Positions 25,583 through 35,409 of a DNA stretch of 64,000 nt are shown in pieces (position 1 is the stretch's first letter; every line of letters begins with the position of its first letter). Where the stretch lies: NCBI GenBank assembly GCA_964511945.1, contig CAZEHO010000002.1, positions 248,001-312,000 of the forward strand, written 5' to 3'. The notes below the pieces were generated by a model. It saw nothing but the letters and a program-made list of their open reading frames with translations, ran no database searches and was not told the origin of the DNA. A program made the translations under genes and the position numbers. This stretch comes from CAZEHO01 sp964511945. GTDB lineage: Bacteria > Actinomycetota > Acidimicrobiia > Spongiisociales > UBA11373.

Positions 25583-27090
25583 AACCCCCTCTGCGGGGGC
25601 CGGAGGTAGCCGATTCCGGCTTCGCCCTTGCGGGCCAGCGGGTCTCTCATGCCTTCCGGTCCTTGCTCCCGGTGATACGGAGGCAGGACAAATCGCTCAT
25701 CGAGGCCCGGCAATGTGGTGAGGCGGTAGATGTCCTCTACCTCTTCCACGCTGGTTTCTGCTTCTTCGAGAAGTTGCAGCGTTGCTTCGTCGATCGTCCC
25801 ATCCACGCTCTGGCGCCGTTTGTAGATTCGGACGGCCAGCATCTTGCGGAGGACGGCTCTGATGGCTTCCTCGTCGCCGACCGTGAACAGGTTGGCCAGG
25901 TACTGGACCGGGAGCCGGGCCTTGTCGAGTTCGTCGAAGAGCTCGAAGTCCTTGCGCTCGTCCGGCAGATCAAGGCGCACCAGTTCTTGCTCGATCGTGG
26001 AGACGACAGGCGACAGTGGCGGGACGTAGAACATCATGGCGACGGTGCGGTACTCCGGGTGAAGGGGGAACGCGAGTCCCCACTCCTTCACGAACTTCCA
26101 CACCGGACTCTGGCGAGCTGCCTGGATCCAGTCGTAGTCGATTCCGGCGGCCTGCGCCGCCAGGATGACCTGCTCGTCGTTCGGATCGAGGATCGCCTCG
26201 AGTTGGGCGCTCAGGAGCTCCTCTTCCGTTGCCCCTGCCACCGCCTCGATCTGATCGGCGTCGTAGAGGAGGACGCCCATGTAGCGAATACGTCCGACGC
26301 AACTGTGGGCGCAGGCCGGGGCTTGTCCGGTCTCCAGGCGGGGGAAGCACAGGATGCACTTCTCGGACTTGCCCGACGCCCAGTTGTAGTACACCTTCTT
26401 GTAAGGACAGGCGGCCACACACATGCGCCAGGCCCGGCACTTGTCCTCGTTGACGAGGACAACCCCATCCTCGGCCCGCTTGTAGATGGCACCGGATGGG
26501 CAGGCGCCGACACATGCCGCATTGAGGCAGTGGTTGCAGATGCGGGGCAGGTAGTTGAACACGACCCGCTCGATCTCCTCCATCTGTGCTCGCACCGTGG
26601 GATCCAGGCCCTCGAGCGAAACATCGTTGCGGGCGTAGACGTTGGAGCCGCCCAGGTCGTCGTCCCAGTTGGGTCCCGCCTCGATCTCCATCGAATCGCC
26701 GGTGATCATCGAGATCGGGCGGGCGGTGGGCTGCTGGTCGCTCTCCGGAGTGTCGAACAGATCCGCGTAGCGGAAGGTGAACGGCTCGTAGTAGTCGTCG
26801 AGTTGGGGCAACGCCGGATTGAAGAAGAGCCGGCCGAGACCCTGGGCCCGGGAGTGGAGCACCAGCTTCAATCGGCCCTTCTCGTCGCGGTGCCATCCGC
26901 CGTCGTAGTGCTCTTGGTCTTCCCAGCCGGTGGGATAGCCGGTACCGGGCCGCGTCTCGACGTTGTTCCACCACATGTACTCGGCGCCCTGGCGGTCGGT
27001 CCAGATGTTCTTGCACGCCACCGAGCACGTATGGCAGCCGATGCACTTGTCGAGGTGGAACAGCATGCTCATCTGGGCTCTGACTCTCAT
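25579..27090 (-). CDS. narH: Respiratory nitrate reductase beta subunit (Fe-S protein)
   Basis: The 503-residue protein carries four Cys clusters: CIGCHTCSVACKNIW, CNHCLNAACVGACP, CRAWRMCVAACPYKK and CILCFPRLETG with CAHSC. In the third cluster a tryptophan replaces one cysteine (CRAW), the known hallmark of the [3Fe-4S] centre in NarH. The remaining three should be [4Fe-4S]. It connects NarI and NarG in the cytoplasmic arm of the complex. Confidence 0.96.
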   Translation of the reverse strand: MRVRAQMSMLFHLDKCIGCHTCSVACKNIWTDRQGAEYMWWNNVETRPGTGYPTGWEDQEHYDGGWHRDEKGRLKLVLHSRAQGLGRLFFNPALPQLDDYYEPFTFRYADLFDTPESDQQPTARPISMITGDSMEIEAGPNWDDDLGGSNVYARNDVSLEGLDPTVRAQMEEIERVVFNYLPRICNHCLNAACVGACPSGAIYKRAEDGVVLVNEDKCRAWRMCVAACPYKKVYYNWASGKSEKCILCFPRLETGQAPACAHSCVGRIRYMGVLLYDADQIEAVAGATEEELLSAQLEAILDPNDEQVILAAQAAGIDYDWIQAARQSPVWKFVKEWGLAFPLHPEYRTVAMMFYVPPLSPVVSTIEQELVRLDLPDERKDFELFDELDKARLPVQYLANLFTVGDEEAIRAVLRKMLAVRIYKRRQSVDGTIDEATLQLLEEAETSVEEVEDIYRLTTLPGLDERFVLPPYHREQGPEGMRDPLARKGEAGIGYLRPPQRGL

Positions 27091-27100
27091 GCCTACCTCC

Positions 27101-30100
27101 TCAGTACTCGGGTTGATCGATGCGACGGATGAACACGTTGGTATCTCGATTCACGCCGGTTGGCCCCCAGTAGTTGAAGGCGTAGGTGAACTGCCCATAG
27201 CCGCCACTCATCAGGACCGGCTTCAACCGGGCCCGGGTGAGCGAGTTGTTCATGCCGGCGCGCGTCTTGCGCCGCGGTGAGATCGGGATCCCGATGGTTC
27301 GCTCCGTGGCGTGATACACGAACACACATCCGGATGGGATGCGGGCCGATGTGATGCACCGCTGGACGAATACCCCGTTGTCGTTGTACAGCTCAACCCA
27401 GTCGTTGTCCTCAATGCCGAGTTCGGCCGCATCCTTGTCGTTGAGCCATACCGGGTAGCCGCCCCGGGACAGGGTCATCATCCGATGGTTGTCGGAGTAG
27501 GTCGAGTGGATCGACCACTTCCCATGGGGCGTGATGTAGTTGAACATCTTGCCGTCCTGGCCTTCGGCCAGGCTCTGTTCGACCTCGGAGAGCATGGTGT
27601 GGTCCGGCCGCGGCTTGAAGACGGGAAGGTGCTCGCCCCACGCCAGGTACCGATCGTGATCCTGATAGAAGTGCTGCCGCCCCGTCAGCGTCCGCCATGG
27701 CACCAGGTGCTCGACGTTGAGCGTGAACGGGCTGTAGGCCCGGCCCTTGGAGATCAGTCCCGACCAGGTGGGCGTGGTCAGCACCCGCCGGGGCTGGGCG
27801 ACGAGGGAGGCGAAGTCGTAGCGGACGTCACGCTGACCGTCGCCGAGGTGGCGCAGCATCCGTCCGGTCTTTGCCTCCTCCGCTTCGAACGCCCGATATG
27901 CCAGTTCCCCGTTCGAGGCCGGATCGAGTGCGAGGATTGCCTCGCAGGCATCGCGATCCTCTTCGAGGGACGGGAGTGCCGGGGCATCCCCGTTATGTGC
28001 CGGCCGTGGCTGGCTGCGGACGAGGTCCTCGTAGAAGTCGGCGACCGGCACCCTGAGCCCGTGGACCCCGACCCCGTTATCCCTGACTCCGGTGCCGAGC
28101 GCCTTCCATTGCTCGTCGAGATTGGTGTAATCACGGCGAATCACCCGGAACTTCGGCATCGTCTTGCCGGGCACGGCTTCTTCGGCACCGGCCATCCAAT
28201 CACCGGGCGGTTTCGGCTGGGCGATCTCGTCGGCCGTGTCGTGCTGCAACGGGAGCATCACGATGTCCTCGACCGGCTCCGGGATATGGTCCCTGGACAG
28301 CTCGGCGACCTTCTCTGCGAGCGAGCGGTAGATCTGCCAGTCCGTCCTCGATTCCCAGGCGGGCGCCACCGCGGCCTGCATCGGGTTGATGAAGGTGTGA
28401 AGGTCGGTCGTGTTGAGGTCGTCCTTCTCGTACCAGGTCGCCGCCGGCAGGATCAGGTCGGAGTACAGGGCCGACGTGTCCATCCGGAAGTTGAGATCCA
28501 CGATCAGATCCATCTTCCCGTCCGGCGCTTCGGGGCGAACGGTGACGTCGACGACACCGTGATCGTCGGGCTCGGCGGCGATGGCCGTGGAGTGGGTCCC
28601 CAGGTAGTGCCGCATGAAGAACTCGTGCCCCTTGGCGGAGGTACCGATGGCATTTCCCCGCCAGATGAACCACACCCTGGGCCAGTTCTCCGGGGCATCG
28701 GGGTCCTGGACTGCGAACTCGATCTCACCGGATTGCAGCCACTCGACGATCTTTCCGACGATCTGTTCGTCGGTCTCGGCACCCTCACGGCGGGCCCGCT
28801 TCACCAACTCGATCGGGTTCCTGTTGAACTGCGGGAAGAACGGAAGCCAGCCAGACTTCACGGCTTGCGCCTGCTGGTCGATGGTGTGATCAGCCCGCAG
28901 GTCTTTGTCCGGCAGGCTGTCGTACTCGCGATAGCCACGCTCGTAGCGCCATTGGTCGGAGTGGACGTAGTGGAATGACGGCGTGTTCTGATGGCGCGGC
29001 GCCATCCCCCAGTCGAGGCCGAAGGCAATGGCTCCCCACGACGCCTGGTTGACCAGCTTCTCCTGACCGACGTAGTGCGCCAATCCGCCCCCGTTGACGC
29101 CGACGGATCCGGTCAGCATCAGCCCGACGATCGCCGATCGGTACAGCAGGTTGTTGTGGTACCAGTGGTTGGCGCCGGCCCCGATGATCACCATGTTCTT
29201 GCCCTTGGTGAGCTCGCCGTTGCGCCCCCATTCCCGGGCGAACTTGATGACCGTGTCACGATGGATTCCGGTGTGGACCTCCTGCCAGGCCGGCGTGTAG
29301 GGGGCTTCCGCATCGTCGTAGTCCGCCGCATGGGTACCGGCAAGACCCCGGTCGACGCCGAAGCGCGCCATCATCAGGTCGAACACCGTGGTCACCATCT
29401 TGCGGCCCTCGGTGGTCTCCACGTAGCGGACCGGCACGCCCCGCACCACGGGGCTTCCCCCAACGAAGTCGTCGAATGGGACGTCCACGACGGCATCGGG
29501 GCCGTCGACGAAGCTGAGGACGGGGTCGATCTTTGAGCCCGCGACCGCGTCGGCGAGCTCGAGGTTCCAGTGTCCCTTCTCAGAGTCGGCCCAGCGATAG
29601 CCGATGCTGCCGTTCGGCATACGGGGGGCGTCTGAATCGGCGTCCCACATCAGCATCTTCCAATCGCCGTGCTCGACGTCGCGGTAGGCCGCCAGCTCGT
29701 TCGATCGCAGGTAGCGGCCGGGTTCACCGTCGGTGACCTCGACGAGAAGAGGGAGGTCGGTGTATTGCTTCACGTACTCCTGGAAGTACGGCACGTCGCG
29801 GTCGCGGTAGAACTCGGTGAGGAGCACGTGGTCGACGGCCAGCCAGAACGCGGTGTCCTGGCCGGGGTGGGACGGGATCCACCAGTCGGCGTACTTGGCA
29901 ACCTGCGAGAAATCGGGGCTGAACACGGTGAGCTTCGCCCCGGCATGGCGGACCTCGGAGACGAAGTGGGTGTCCGGGGTGCGGGTCATGTTCAGGTTCG
30001 AGCCCACAACGGCGATGAACCTGGCGTTGTACCAGTCGGCCGACTCGTGCACGTCCGTCTGTTCCCCCCAGATCTCGGGTGAGGCCGGGGGAAGGTCGCA

Positions 30101-30721
30101 ATACCAGTCGTAGAAGCTCATGATGACGCCGCCCAGGAGGGAGAAGAAGCGGCTGCCGCCGGCGTAGCTGATCTGGGACATCGCCGGGATCGGTGAGAAG
30201 CCGGCCACCCTGTCCGGTCCCTGCTCCTTCACGGTCGACACCGTGGCCGCAGCGGCTATCTCGAGTGCTTCGTCCCAGGTGATCCGGCGGAATCCACCCT
30301 TGCCTCGTGCCTGCTGGTAGCGGCGCCGCCATTGTGGTTCGGCCTGGATTGCCTGCCACGCCGCTACGGGGTCGCCGAGGTTCTCTTCCTTCGCCTGGCG
30401 CCAGAGATCGATGAGCACACCCCGGCCGTAGGGGTATTTGACCCGGATCGGGCTGTACAGATACCAGGAGTACGAGATGCCTCTCTGGCAACCGCGCGGC
30501 TCATAGGGGGGCAGCCCCTCCTCGAGCGACGGATAGTCGGTGGCCTGGAGCTCCCATGTAACGATGCCTTCCTTGACGAAGACCTCCCAGGAGCAACTGC
30601 CGGTGCAGTTGACACCGTGTGTGGTGCGGACTCTCTTGTCATGGGAGAACCGGTTCCGATAGAACTCCTCCCACTTCCGTTCGTTCGGGCCGACGGTCTC
30701 ATCGATCCACACTCGCGTCAT
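27101..30721 (-). CDS. narG: Respiratory nitrate reductase alpha subunit (Mo-bis-PGD)
   Basis: The ATG at 30721 gives 1206 residues, the normal NarG length; the frame is open further upstream but that part lies in another gene. The start overlaps the preceding cytochrome stop in ATGA. The [4Fe-4S] FS0 ligands are H35, C39, C43 and C78. The Mo ligand region YDWYCDLPPASPEIWGEQTD is intact and no twin-arginine signal is present, so the active site faces the cytoplasm as in the classic NarGHI. It reduces nitrate to nitrite. No nitrite reductase is seen in the window. Confidence 0.96.
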   Translation of the reverse strand: MTRVWIDETVGPNERKWEEFYRNRFSHDKRVRTTHGVNCTGSCSWEVFVKEGIVTWELQATDYPSLEEGLPPYEPRGCQRGISYSWYLYSPIRVKYPYGRGVLIDLWRQAKEENLGDPVAAWQAIQAEPQWRRRYQQARGKGGFRRITWDEALEIAAAATVSTVKEQGPDRVAGFSPIPAMSQISYAGGSRFFSLLGGVIMSFYDWYCDLPPASPEIWGEQTDVHESADWYNARFIAVVGSNLNMTRTPDTHFVSEVRHAGAKLTVFSPDFSQVAKYADWWIPSHPGQDTAFWLAVDHVLLTEFYRDRDVPYFQEYVKQYTDLPLLVEVTDGEPGRYLRSNELAAYRDVEHGDWKMLMWDADSDAPRMPNGSIGYRWADSEKGHWNLELADAVAGSKIDPVLSFVDGPDAVVDVPFDDFVGGSPVVRGVPVRYVETTEGRKMVTTVFDLMMARFGVDRGLAGTHAADYDDAEAPYTPAWQEVHTGIHRDTVIKFAREWGRNGELTKGKNMVIIGAGANHWYHNNLLYRSAIVGLMLTGSVGVNGGGLAHYVGQEKLVNQASWGAIAFGLDWGMAPRHQNTPSFHYVHSDQWRYERGYREYDSLPDKDLRADHTIDQQAQAVKSGWLPFFPQFNRNPIELVKRARREGAETDEQIVGKIVEWLQSGEIEFAVQDPDAPENWPRVWFIWRGNAIGTSAKGHEFFMRHYLGTHSTAIAAEPDDHGVVDVTVRPEAPDGKMDLIVDLNFRMDTSALYSDLILPAATWYEKDDLNTTDLHTFINPMQAAVAPAWESRTDWQIYRSLAEKVAELSRDHIPEPVEDIVMLPLQHDTADEIAQPKPPGDWMAGAEEAVPGKTMPKFRVIRRDYTNLDEQWKALGTGVRDNGVGVHGLRVPVADFYEDLVRSQPRPAHNGDAPALPSLEEDRDACEAILALDPASNGELAYRAFEAEEAKTGRMLRHLGDGQRDVRYDFASLVAQPRRVLTTPTWSGLISKGRAYSPFTLNVEHLVPWRTLTGRQHFYQDHDRYLAWGEHLPVFKPRPDHTMLSEVEQSLAEGQDGKMFNYITPHGKWSIHSTYSDNHRMMTLSRGGYPVWLNDKDAAELGIEDNDWVELYNDNGVFVQRCITSARIPSGCVFVYHATERTIGIPISPRRKTRAGMNNSLTRARLKPVLMSGGYGQFTYAFNYWGPTGVNRDTNVFIRRIDQPEY

Positions 30722-31524
30722 GTCCGGCTCCTCAGCTTCTGCACATACGGGGCCCTCGGTCTCCTGAATACGGTCACGGTGATGATCAGCAACGCTCCAA
30801 GGCCGCCGAGTCCCAGCAGCCAGAGGCCATCGATTTCGCCCCGAGATTCCGCCTCGAGTCCGGCCAGGAATGCCGTGAGGTCTGCGATCTCGCCGGCGTC
30901 GAGGGCTCGGCCGGCAAACAGGGGTTGCATGGTCGGGAAGGGTGGGTTGGCCATGACCGCGGCGAACCCCTGCTCCCCGCCGTATCTGTCTACCGCTCCG
31001 GTCAGATCCGGCCCGAGTCCTGATCCGCCCAGATGCCCGTTGCCGCCGGCCGCGTGACAGGCAGCGCAAGCGGGTCCACCGTTGGCCAGGGTGGTCGATC
31101 CGAGGAACAGGTTCTCCCCACGCCGCGCATCCGCGACGACGGATTCACCGGTAGTCGTCACCGTGGTGCTGGGAGCGGCATCGGCGAGCGTGGCGACGTA
31201 GGCGACGACGGCCTCGATCTCGGCATCGCTCAACTGGCTCAGTGCGGGCATCTCCCCGTCGTAGCTGCCGTTCGGTCCCTCGATGGGTCCCGACAGGCCG
31301 TCGCGGATGGCCGCCTCGACGTAGGCGGTGTCGGCCGCGTTGGTGTTTCCGGCCAGAGGCGGGAAGGAGCCCGGGATTCCGATGCCGCCGGGCTGGTGAC
31401 AGGCCGAGCAAGAGGTGTCGTAGACCGTTCTTCCGTCCTCCTGTGCCAGGGCGGTTCCAGTGGCCAAGAGGAAGAACACGAGCAAGGCAACGGTGGCGAG
31501 CGAACCGCCGAATCCGGACTTCAT
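30718..31524 (-). CDS. Membrane-anchored diheme cytochrome c of the nitrate operon
   Basis: The ATG at 31524 gives 268 residues: a signal peptide ending at ALAQ, a first cytochrome c domain with CSACH (39-43), a Thr-rich hinge, a second domain with CAACH, and a C-terminal membrane segment with a basic cytoplasmic tail. The start overlaps the rrf2 stop by one base (TGATG). A diheme cytochrome gene in front of narGHJI recalls the Thermus narC-narGHJI order, where NarC links quinol oxidation to other acceptors. A paralogue of the same layout is in the oxidase operon at 37884. Confidence 0.88.
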   Translation of the reverse strand: MKSGFGGSLATVALLVFFLLATGTALAQEDGRTVYDTSCSACHQPGGIGIPGSFPPLAGNTNAADTAYVEAAIRDGLSGPIEGPNGSYDGEMPALSQLSDAEIEAVVAYVATLADAAPSTTVTTTGESVVADARRGENLFLGSTTLANGGPACAACHAAGGNGHLGGSGLGPDLTGAVDRYGGEQGFAAVMANPPFPTMQPLFAGRALDAGEIADLTAFLAGLEAESRGEIDGLWLLGLGGLGALLIITVTVFRRPRAPYVQKLRSRT

Positions 31525-31940
31525 CACGCTTCGGCTCCTTCGGTGTTCTGAAGGTCGGAGAGGCTTGTCAACGCTAACTCCCGCAGTAGGGCGGTGCGGG
31601 CCCGGGTCCACGGGTGGTGGAGGGCGCAGGGTGTCACTGGTGGACAGGGGGTGCCGCGAAGCACACACCGGTCGTTGTCTGAGGGACCCTCGATGATCTC
31701 GATGAGTTCGAGAAGCGTTACGTTCTCGAGGGCGACGTTCAGCCGATAGCCCCCGTTGCGACCGGGTACGGACACGACCCATCCGACCCGGACGAGTGGC
31801 GCCATCACCTGGCCGATGAAGGGAGGTGTGGTGTCGATCAGTTCGGCCAGCGCACTGCCCTTGTGGAGTCGGTCGAGTCGGCCGAGAACGAGCATCGCCT
31901 TGAGCGCGAGATCGCTCTTGCGTGTGATTTCAAGCCGCAT
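31524..31940 (-). CDS. Rrf2-family Fe-S transcriptional regulator
   Basis: The 138-residue protein has the Rrf2 winged helix (LHKGSALAELIDTTPPFIGQVMAPLVRVGWV and GRNGGYRL) and three cysteines, C92, C99 and C105, spaced Cx6Cx5C. IscR has Cx5Cx5C and NsrR Cx7Cx5C, so it should bind an Fe-S cluster, but the subfamily is uncertain. NsrR senses nitric oxide, IscR senses cluster supply. It is encoded within the nitrate operon and probably controls it and itself; palindromes at 35299-35433 are the candidate sites. Confidence 0.88.
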   Translation of the reverse strand: MRLEITRKSDLALKAMLVLGRLDRLHKGSALAELIDTTPPFIGQVMAPLVRVGWVVSVPGRNGGYRLNVALENVTLLELIEIIEGPSDNDRCVLRGTPCPPVTPCALHHPWTRARTALLRELALTSLSDLQNTEGAEA

Positions 31941-31991
31941 CGGAACCTCCGGCTTGGAGGCCAGCCCAGGGGCGTTTGCGGCTGCGGGGCA

Positions 31992-33593
31992 TCATGGGTT
32001 CTTGTACTCCGCCCGGGGCCCGAGGTAGTACCACCAGTTGAGTGCCAGACAGATGAGATAGAACAGGGCGAATCCGTACAGCGCGTACTCCGGCGTCGTC
32101 GCCTGGATCTGCTCGCCGAACTCCTGGGGAATGATGAAGGCACCGTAGGCGGCCACCGCAGAGGTCCAGCCCAGCACGGGGCCGGCTTGCTCCTTGTCGA
32201 AGACAATGGCGATGGTACGGAACGTGGAACCGTTGCCGACACCGGTGGCTGCAAACAGCAGGAGGAACAGCAGGAAGAAAGGCACGAAGTAGTCCTGCGG
32301 TGTCTCCGACTTGTAGGCCTGGGTGAGGAAGTAGGCGACCCCGAGCGCGCTTGCGACCATGGTGATCGCGACCCACTGGGTGACCCTGGCTCCGCCCAGC
32401 TTGTCCGCAATCCAGCCCCCCACCGGGCGGATCAGCGCCCCGATGAACGGCCCCATCCAGGCGAAGGTCAGGGCGGACGGACCATCCGGGTTGACGATGT
32501 CGTGAGTCATCACCCCATCGACCATGACGTGCTGGAACCCGAACACGACCTTGATTGCGAGGGCGAACCCCGCCGAATATCCGATGAAGCTCCCGAACGT
32601 CATCGTGTAGATCACGCTCATGATCCATGTGTGCTTGTTGCGGAAGATCCTGAACTGACGCTCCAGGTTGGGCTTGATGTCGCCCGGGATCAGCTTGAGC
32701 ACGAAGACCGTTGCGGCGATGACACCAGCAATGACCGGGTATTTGGCCCACGTCAGACCGAGGCCGGTGGGGCTGGGGAGGATGAGGTAGAGCCCGATAA
32801 CAGCGGGGATGAACGCCAACCCGAGCATCCCGCTGATCTGCCCGAAGGCCTTGATCGGAGATCCGATATTCGGCGAAACGTGCTCGGCCCGGATGTTGTT
32901 CATCCTGAACCAGCCAAGAAACGCCAGTGGGATCAGCAGCAGCAGCCAGACGAACCCGGCGTTGTGGATGAAGGTCTCGGTGCCCGCCTCGATCTTGCCG
33001 ATCAGCGTGCCGGATGTCTTCTGCAGCACCATGCCCGAGCCGCCGAAGATCCCAAAGGTCATGACGAGCGGGATCACGATCTGCATCGTCGTGACGCCGG
33101 CATTGCCCAGCCCCGCGTTGAGCCCCAGCGACAGCCCCTGCATACGTTTTGGGTAGAAGAAGCTGATGTTCGACATCGATGAGGCGAAGTTGCCTCCGCC
33201 GAGCCCGGACAGGGCGGCGAGGAGTTGGAACACCCACAGCGGTGTGTCCTGACTCAGCAAGGCGAAGCCGGTGCCAACCGCCGGGATCATGAGCAGCGCA
33301 GTGGTAAAGAAGATGGTGTTGCGCCCGCCGGCGATCCTGATGAGGAAGCTGCTCGGGATTCGGAGGGTTGCTCCCGTCAACCCGGCGATGGCTGCGAGGG
33401 TGAAGAGCTCAGCGTTCTCGAAGGGAAACCCCAGGTTGAGCATCTGGACCGTGATGATGCTCCAGTAGAGCCACACGGCGAAGCCGGTGAGCAGGCTCGG
33501 GACCGAGATCCAGAGATTGCGGTTGGCGACCTTCTTGCCTTCTCGTTCCCAGAAGTCGACGTCTTCCACATCCCACTCACGGATGTCCTTCAT
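31992..33593 (-). CDS. narK: Nitrate/nitrite transporter (NarK family, MFS), copy 1
   Basis: The 533-residue protein has 12 or more hydrophobic segments and NarK signatures such as GLGGGNFASSMSNISFFYPKRMQGLSLGLNAGLGNAGV and the later GFALAIKVVFGF. Conserved arginines stand in membrane segments as in nitrate porters. It lies 84 bases downstream of a second, different NarK gene. One of a NarK pair usually imports nitrate with protons and the other exchanges nitrate for nitrite; which is which cannot be told here. Confidence 0.92.
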   Translation of the reverse strand: MKDIREWDVEDVDFWEREGKKVANRNLWISVPSLLTGFAVWLYWSIITVQMLNLGFPFENAELFTLAAIAGLTGATLRIPSSFLIRIAGGRNTIFFTTALLMIPAVGTGFALLSQDTPLWVFQLLAALSGLGGGNFASSMSNISFFYPKRMQGLSLGLNAGLGNAGVTTMQIVIPLVMTFGIFGGSGMVLQKTSGTLIGKIEAGTETFIHNAGFVWLLLLIPLAFLGWFRMNNIRAEHVSPNIGSPIKAFGQISGMLGLAFIPAVIGLYLILPSPTGLGLTWAKYPVIAGVIAATVFVLKLIPGDIKPNLERQFRIFRNKHTWIMSVIYTMTFGSFIGYSAGFALAIKVVFGFQHVMVDGVMTHDIVNPDGPSALTFAWMGPFIGALIRPVGGWIADKLGGARVTQWVAITMVASALGVAYFLTQAYKSETPQDYFVPFFLLFLLLFAATGVGNGSTFRTIAIVFDKEQAGPVLGWTSAVAAYGAFIIPQEFGEQIQATTPEYALYGFALFYLICLALNWWYYLGPRAEYKNP

Positions 33594-33677
33594 GCCTGTC
33601 TCCAGTGTGAATCCTGCTCGTGTCGGCTGATGGGCCCAACAGCCCGTCTGCTCAATCCGCCTCCGCTTGCTCCCTCC

Positions 33678-35285
33678 CTACTCGTCTTCGAGCGTTTCCG
33701 CGAATGCACCCCGCGGCTCCTCGAGCATGAACGCGGTGATGGCGAAGCTGATCAACGCGCCGCCCGCCAGGATGAAAAAGAACGTCCTTGAGTCCACCAG
33801 AGAGAAGATGACGAGGTAGATGACCGCTCCGACGTTGCCGTATGCACCCGCCATACCTGCAATCTGTCCGGTCATCCGCCGATTGACCATCGGGATGACG
33901 GCGAAGGTGGCACCCTCGGCTCCCTGTACGAACACCGAGGCGAAGACGGTGAGGCCCACCGCCACGACCAGCCACCAGATCCCGTCGAACGCCGGTACAA
34001 CGTTGCGGAGTCCGTCGGCATCGACCCCGGTGCCCCACTTGCCGATGAAGGCCATCAGCAGGAACCCGATGGCGATCCCGATCATATAGATCAGCATGGT
34101 GCGTTTCCGGTTGGCCATCTTGTCCGACAGGTAGCCCCCCAGTGGTCGCGCCACCAGGTTCACGAATGCGAAGGACGCCGCGACCACTCCCGCCACGGTC
34201 GCCGTGACGAGCGTGTTGCCGGCCCCATTCTTGAGGGGTTCGAAGGTGTTCTCGAAGAAGGCGGGGAGCATGGACACGACCGCCAGTTCTGCTCCGAAGT
34301 TGGCGAAGTAGGTGCTGTTGAGGGCAGCCACGCTTCCCCAGTGGTATTTCTCGTCTTCCGGAACACCTGCCTTCAAGTACGGGAGGTTGATCTGCAGGGT
34401 CTTGGCGACGTGCCCGACATAGACCGCACCGAGTACCGCGTAGATGGCCCACAGCACCGGGCCCGATATGACGGGGTCGCCGTCGATCTTCACGTTGCTG
34501 ACCCTCCAGGCCAGAACCCCGAGTGCTCCAACGAGAGGGAAGGACCAGACGAGATACTGGATGAGGTCGCCATAGGACGTGACCATCATCGGCTCGGTCC
34601 TCTTGGAGGTACGCAGCACCTTGCCCTCCGGCACATCTCGCACGGCGAAGTAATAGAAGACGCCGTAGGCGGCGACCACGAACCCGTTGACACCCATCGC
34701 ATAGCGCCAGGCGTTGTCGCCGAGGCCGAACCAGTTCTGCATCAGCGTCAGCGCGAACCACGGCATCGTCATGGCGGCAAAAGCCGATCCGAAGTTCCCC
34801 CACCCGGCGTAGAACCCCTCGGCTCGGCCGATGTACTTCGGCGGGAACCACTGGGCGACCATCTTGATGCCGATGACGAAGCCGGCGCCGACCGTGCTGA
34901 GCAGCAGCCTCGCGATGAGCAACTGAACGAATGTGTTGCCCAGGGCGAATGCGATCGTGGGGATTGCAGTCACGATCATGAGGCCTGAGAAGACGATTCG
35001 GGCGCCGTAGCGGTCGATCAGCGCCCCGACGACGATGCGGGCCGGGATGGTCAAGGCAACGTTGGCGATCAAAAGGATCTTGACGTGTTCGTCGGTCAGC
35101 CATCCGATGCTGTCCAACATGGTCGTCGACAGCGGCGCCATGTTGAACCAGACGTAGAACGTCATGAAGAAGGCGATCCACGTGTAGTGGAGCGTCCGTA
35201 TCCGTTCCTGGCTGAAATCGAGGAGCTTCGGTGGAGTTTCGGTCTCCCCAGCCACGGTCCTGGGACCGTCCTCCGTCGTGCTCAT
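33678..35285 (-). CDS. narK: Nitrate/nitrite transporter (NarK family, MFS), copy 2
   Basis: The protein begins at the ATG at 35285, with GGGGGAG upstream, and has 535 residues; a GTG at 35306 is in frame but falls inside an operator palindrome. It has 12 or more membrane segments, the MFS loop ALIDRYGARIVFSGL, and AGWGNFGSAFAAMTMP and GAYGNVGAVIYLV, which match the NarK nitrate signature pattern. It is first in the leftward operon, directly behind the regulated promoter. Confidence 0.92.
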   Translation of the reverse strand: MSTTEDGPRTVAGETETPPKLLDFSQERIRTLHYTWIAFFMTFYVWFNMAPLSTTMLDSIGWLTDEHVKILLIANVALTIPARIVVGALIDRYGARIVFSGLMIVTAIPTIAFALGNTFVQLLIARLLLSTVGAGFVIGIKMVAQWFPPKYIGRAEGFYAGWGNFGSAFAAMTMPWFALTLMQNWFGLGDNAWRYAMGVNGFVVAAYGVFYYFAVRDVPEGKVLRTSKRTEPMMVTSYGDLIQYLVWSFPLVGALGVLAWRVSNVKIDGDPVISGPVLWAIYAVLGAVYVGHVAKTLQINLPYLKAGVPEDEKYHWGSVAALNSTYFANFGAELAVVSMLPAFFENTFEPLKNGAGNTLVTATVAGVVAASFAFVNLVARPLGGYLSDKMANRKRTMLIYMIGIAIGFLLMAFIGKWGTGVDADGLRNVVPAFDGIWWLVVAVGLTVFASVFVQGAEGATFAVIPMVNRRMTGQIAGMAGAYGNVGAVIYLVIFSLVDSRTFFFILAGGALISFAITAFMLEEPRGAFAETLEDE

Positions 35286-35298
35286 CGCCGGCTCCCCC

Positions 35299-35312
35299 TG
35301 ACTCACGAGTCA
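35299..35312. promoter_or_regulatory. Operator palindrome 1: TGACTC-AC-GAGTCA
   Basis: This is a perfect palindrome in the leader between the nitrate promoter and the narK ATG at 35285. It has the form GACT-N4-AGTC, one base tighter than the other two copies. Confidence 0.6.
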
Positions 35313-35321
35313 CTGATTCGA

Positions 35322-35335
35322 TGACTCATTGAGTC
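35322..35335. promoter_or_regulatory. Operator palindrome 2: TGACTC-ATT-GAGTC
   Basis: The palindrome GACT-N5-AGTC begins three bases downstream of the leftward -10 box and covers the expected start of transcription, a classic repressor position. Confidence 0.68.
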
Positions 35336-35337
35336 TA

Positions 35338-35366
35338 AGATTAAAGGATTGAACGGGGAGTGGCAA
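35338..35366 (-). promoter_or_regulatory. Promoter of the nitrate operon (leftward)
   Basis: On the minus strand TTGCCA (35361-35366) and TAATCT (35338-35343) are 17 bases apart. Operator 2 lies immediately downstream. It should drive narK-narK-rrf2-cytochrome c-narGHJI and the genes beyond. Confidence 0.62.
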
Positions 35367-35409
35367 CTGGTGTTCGATGGAGGTCCAATCGGCTCGCAGA
35401 CAGCATCTC

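Noticed and set aside
25567..27132. Long plus-strand frame opposite narH
   Set aside because: Mirror frame of a gene with four intact Fe-S cysteine clusters.
27311..28978. Long plus-strand frame opposite narG
   Set aside because: NarG motifs on the other strand are complete; the plus-strand text has no domain features.
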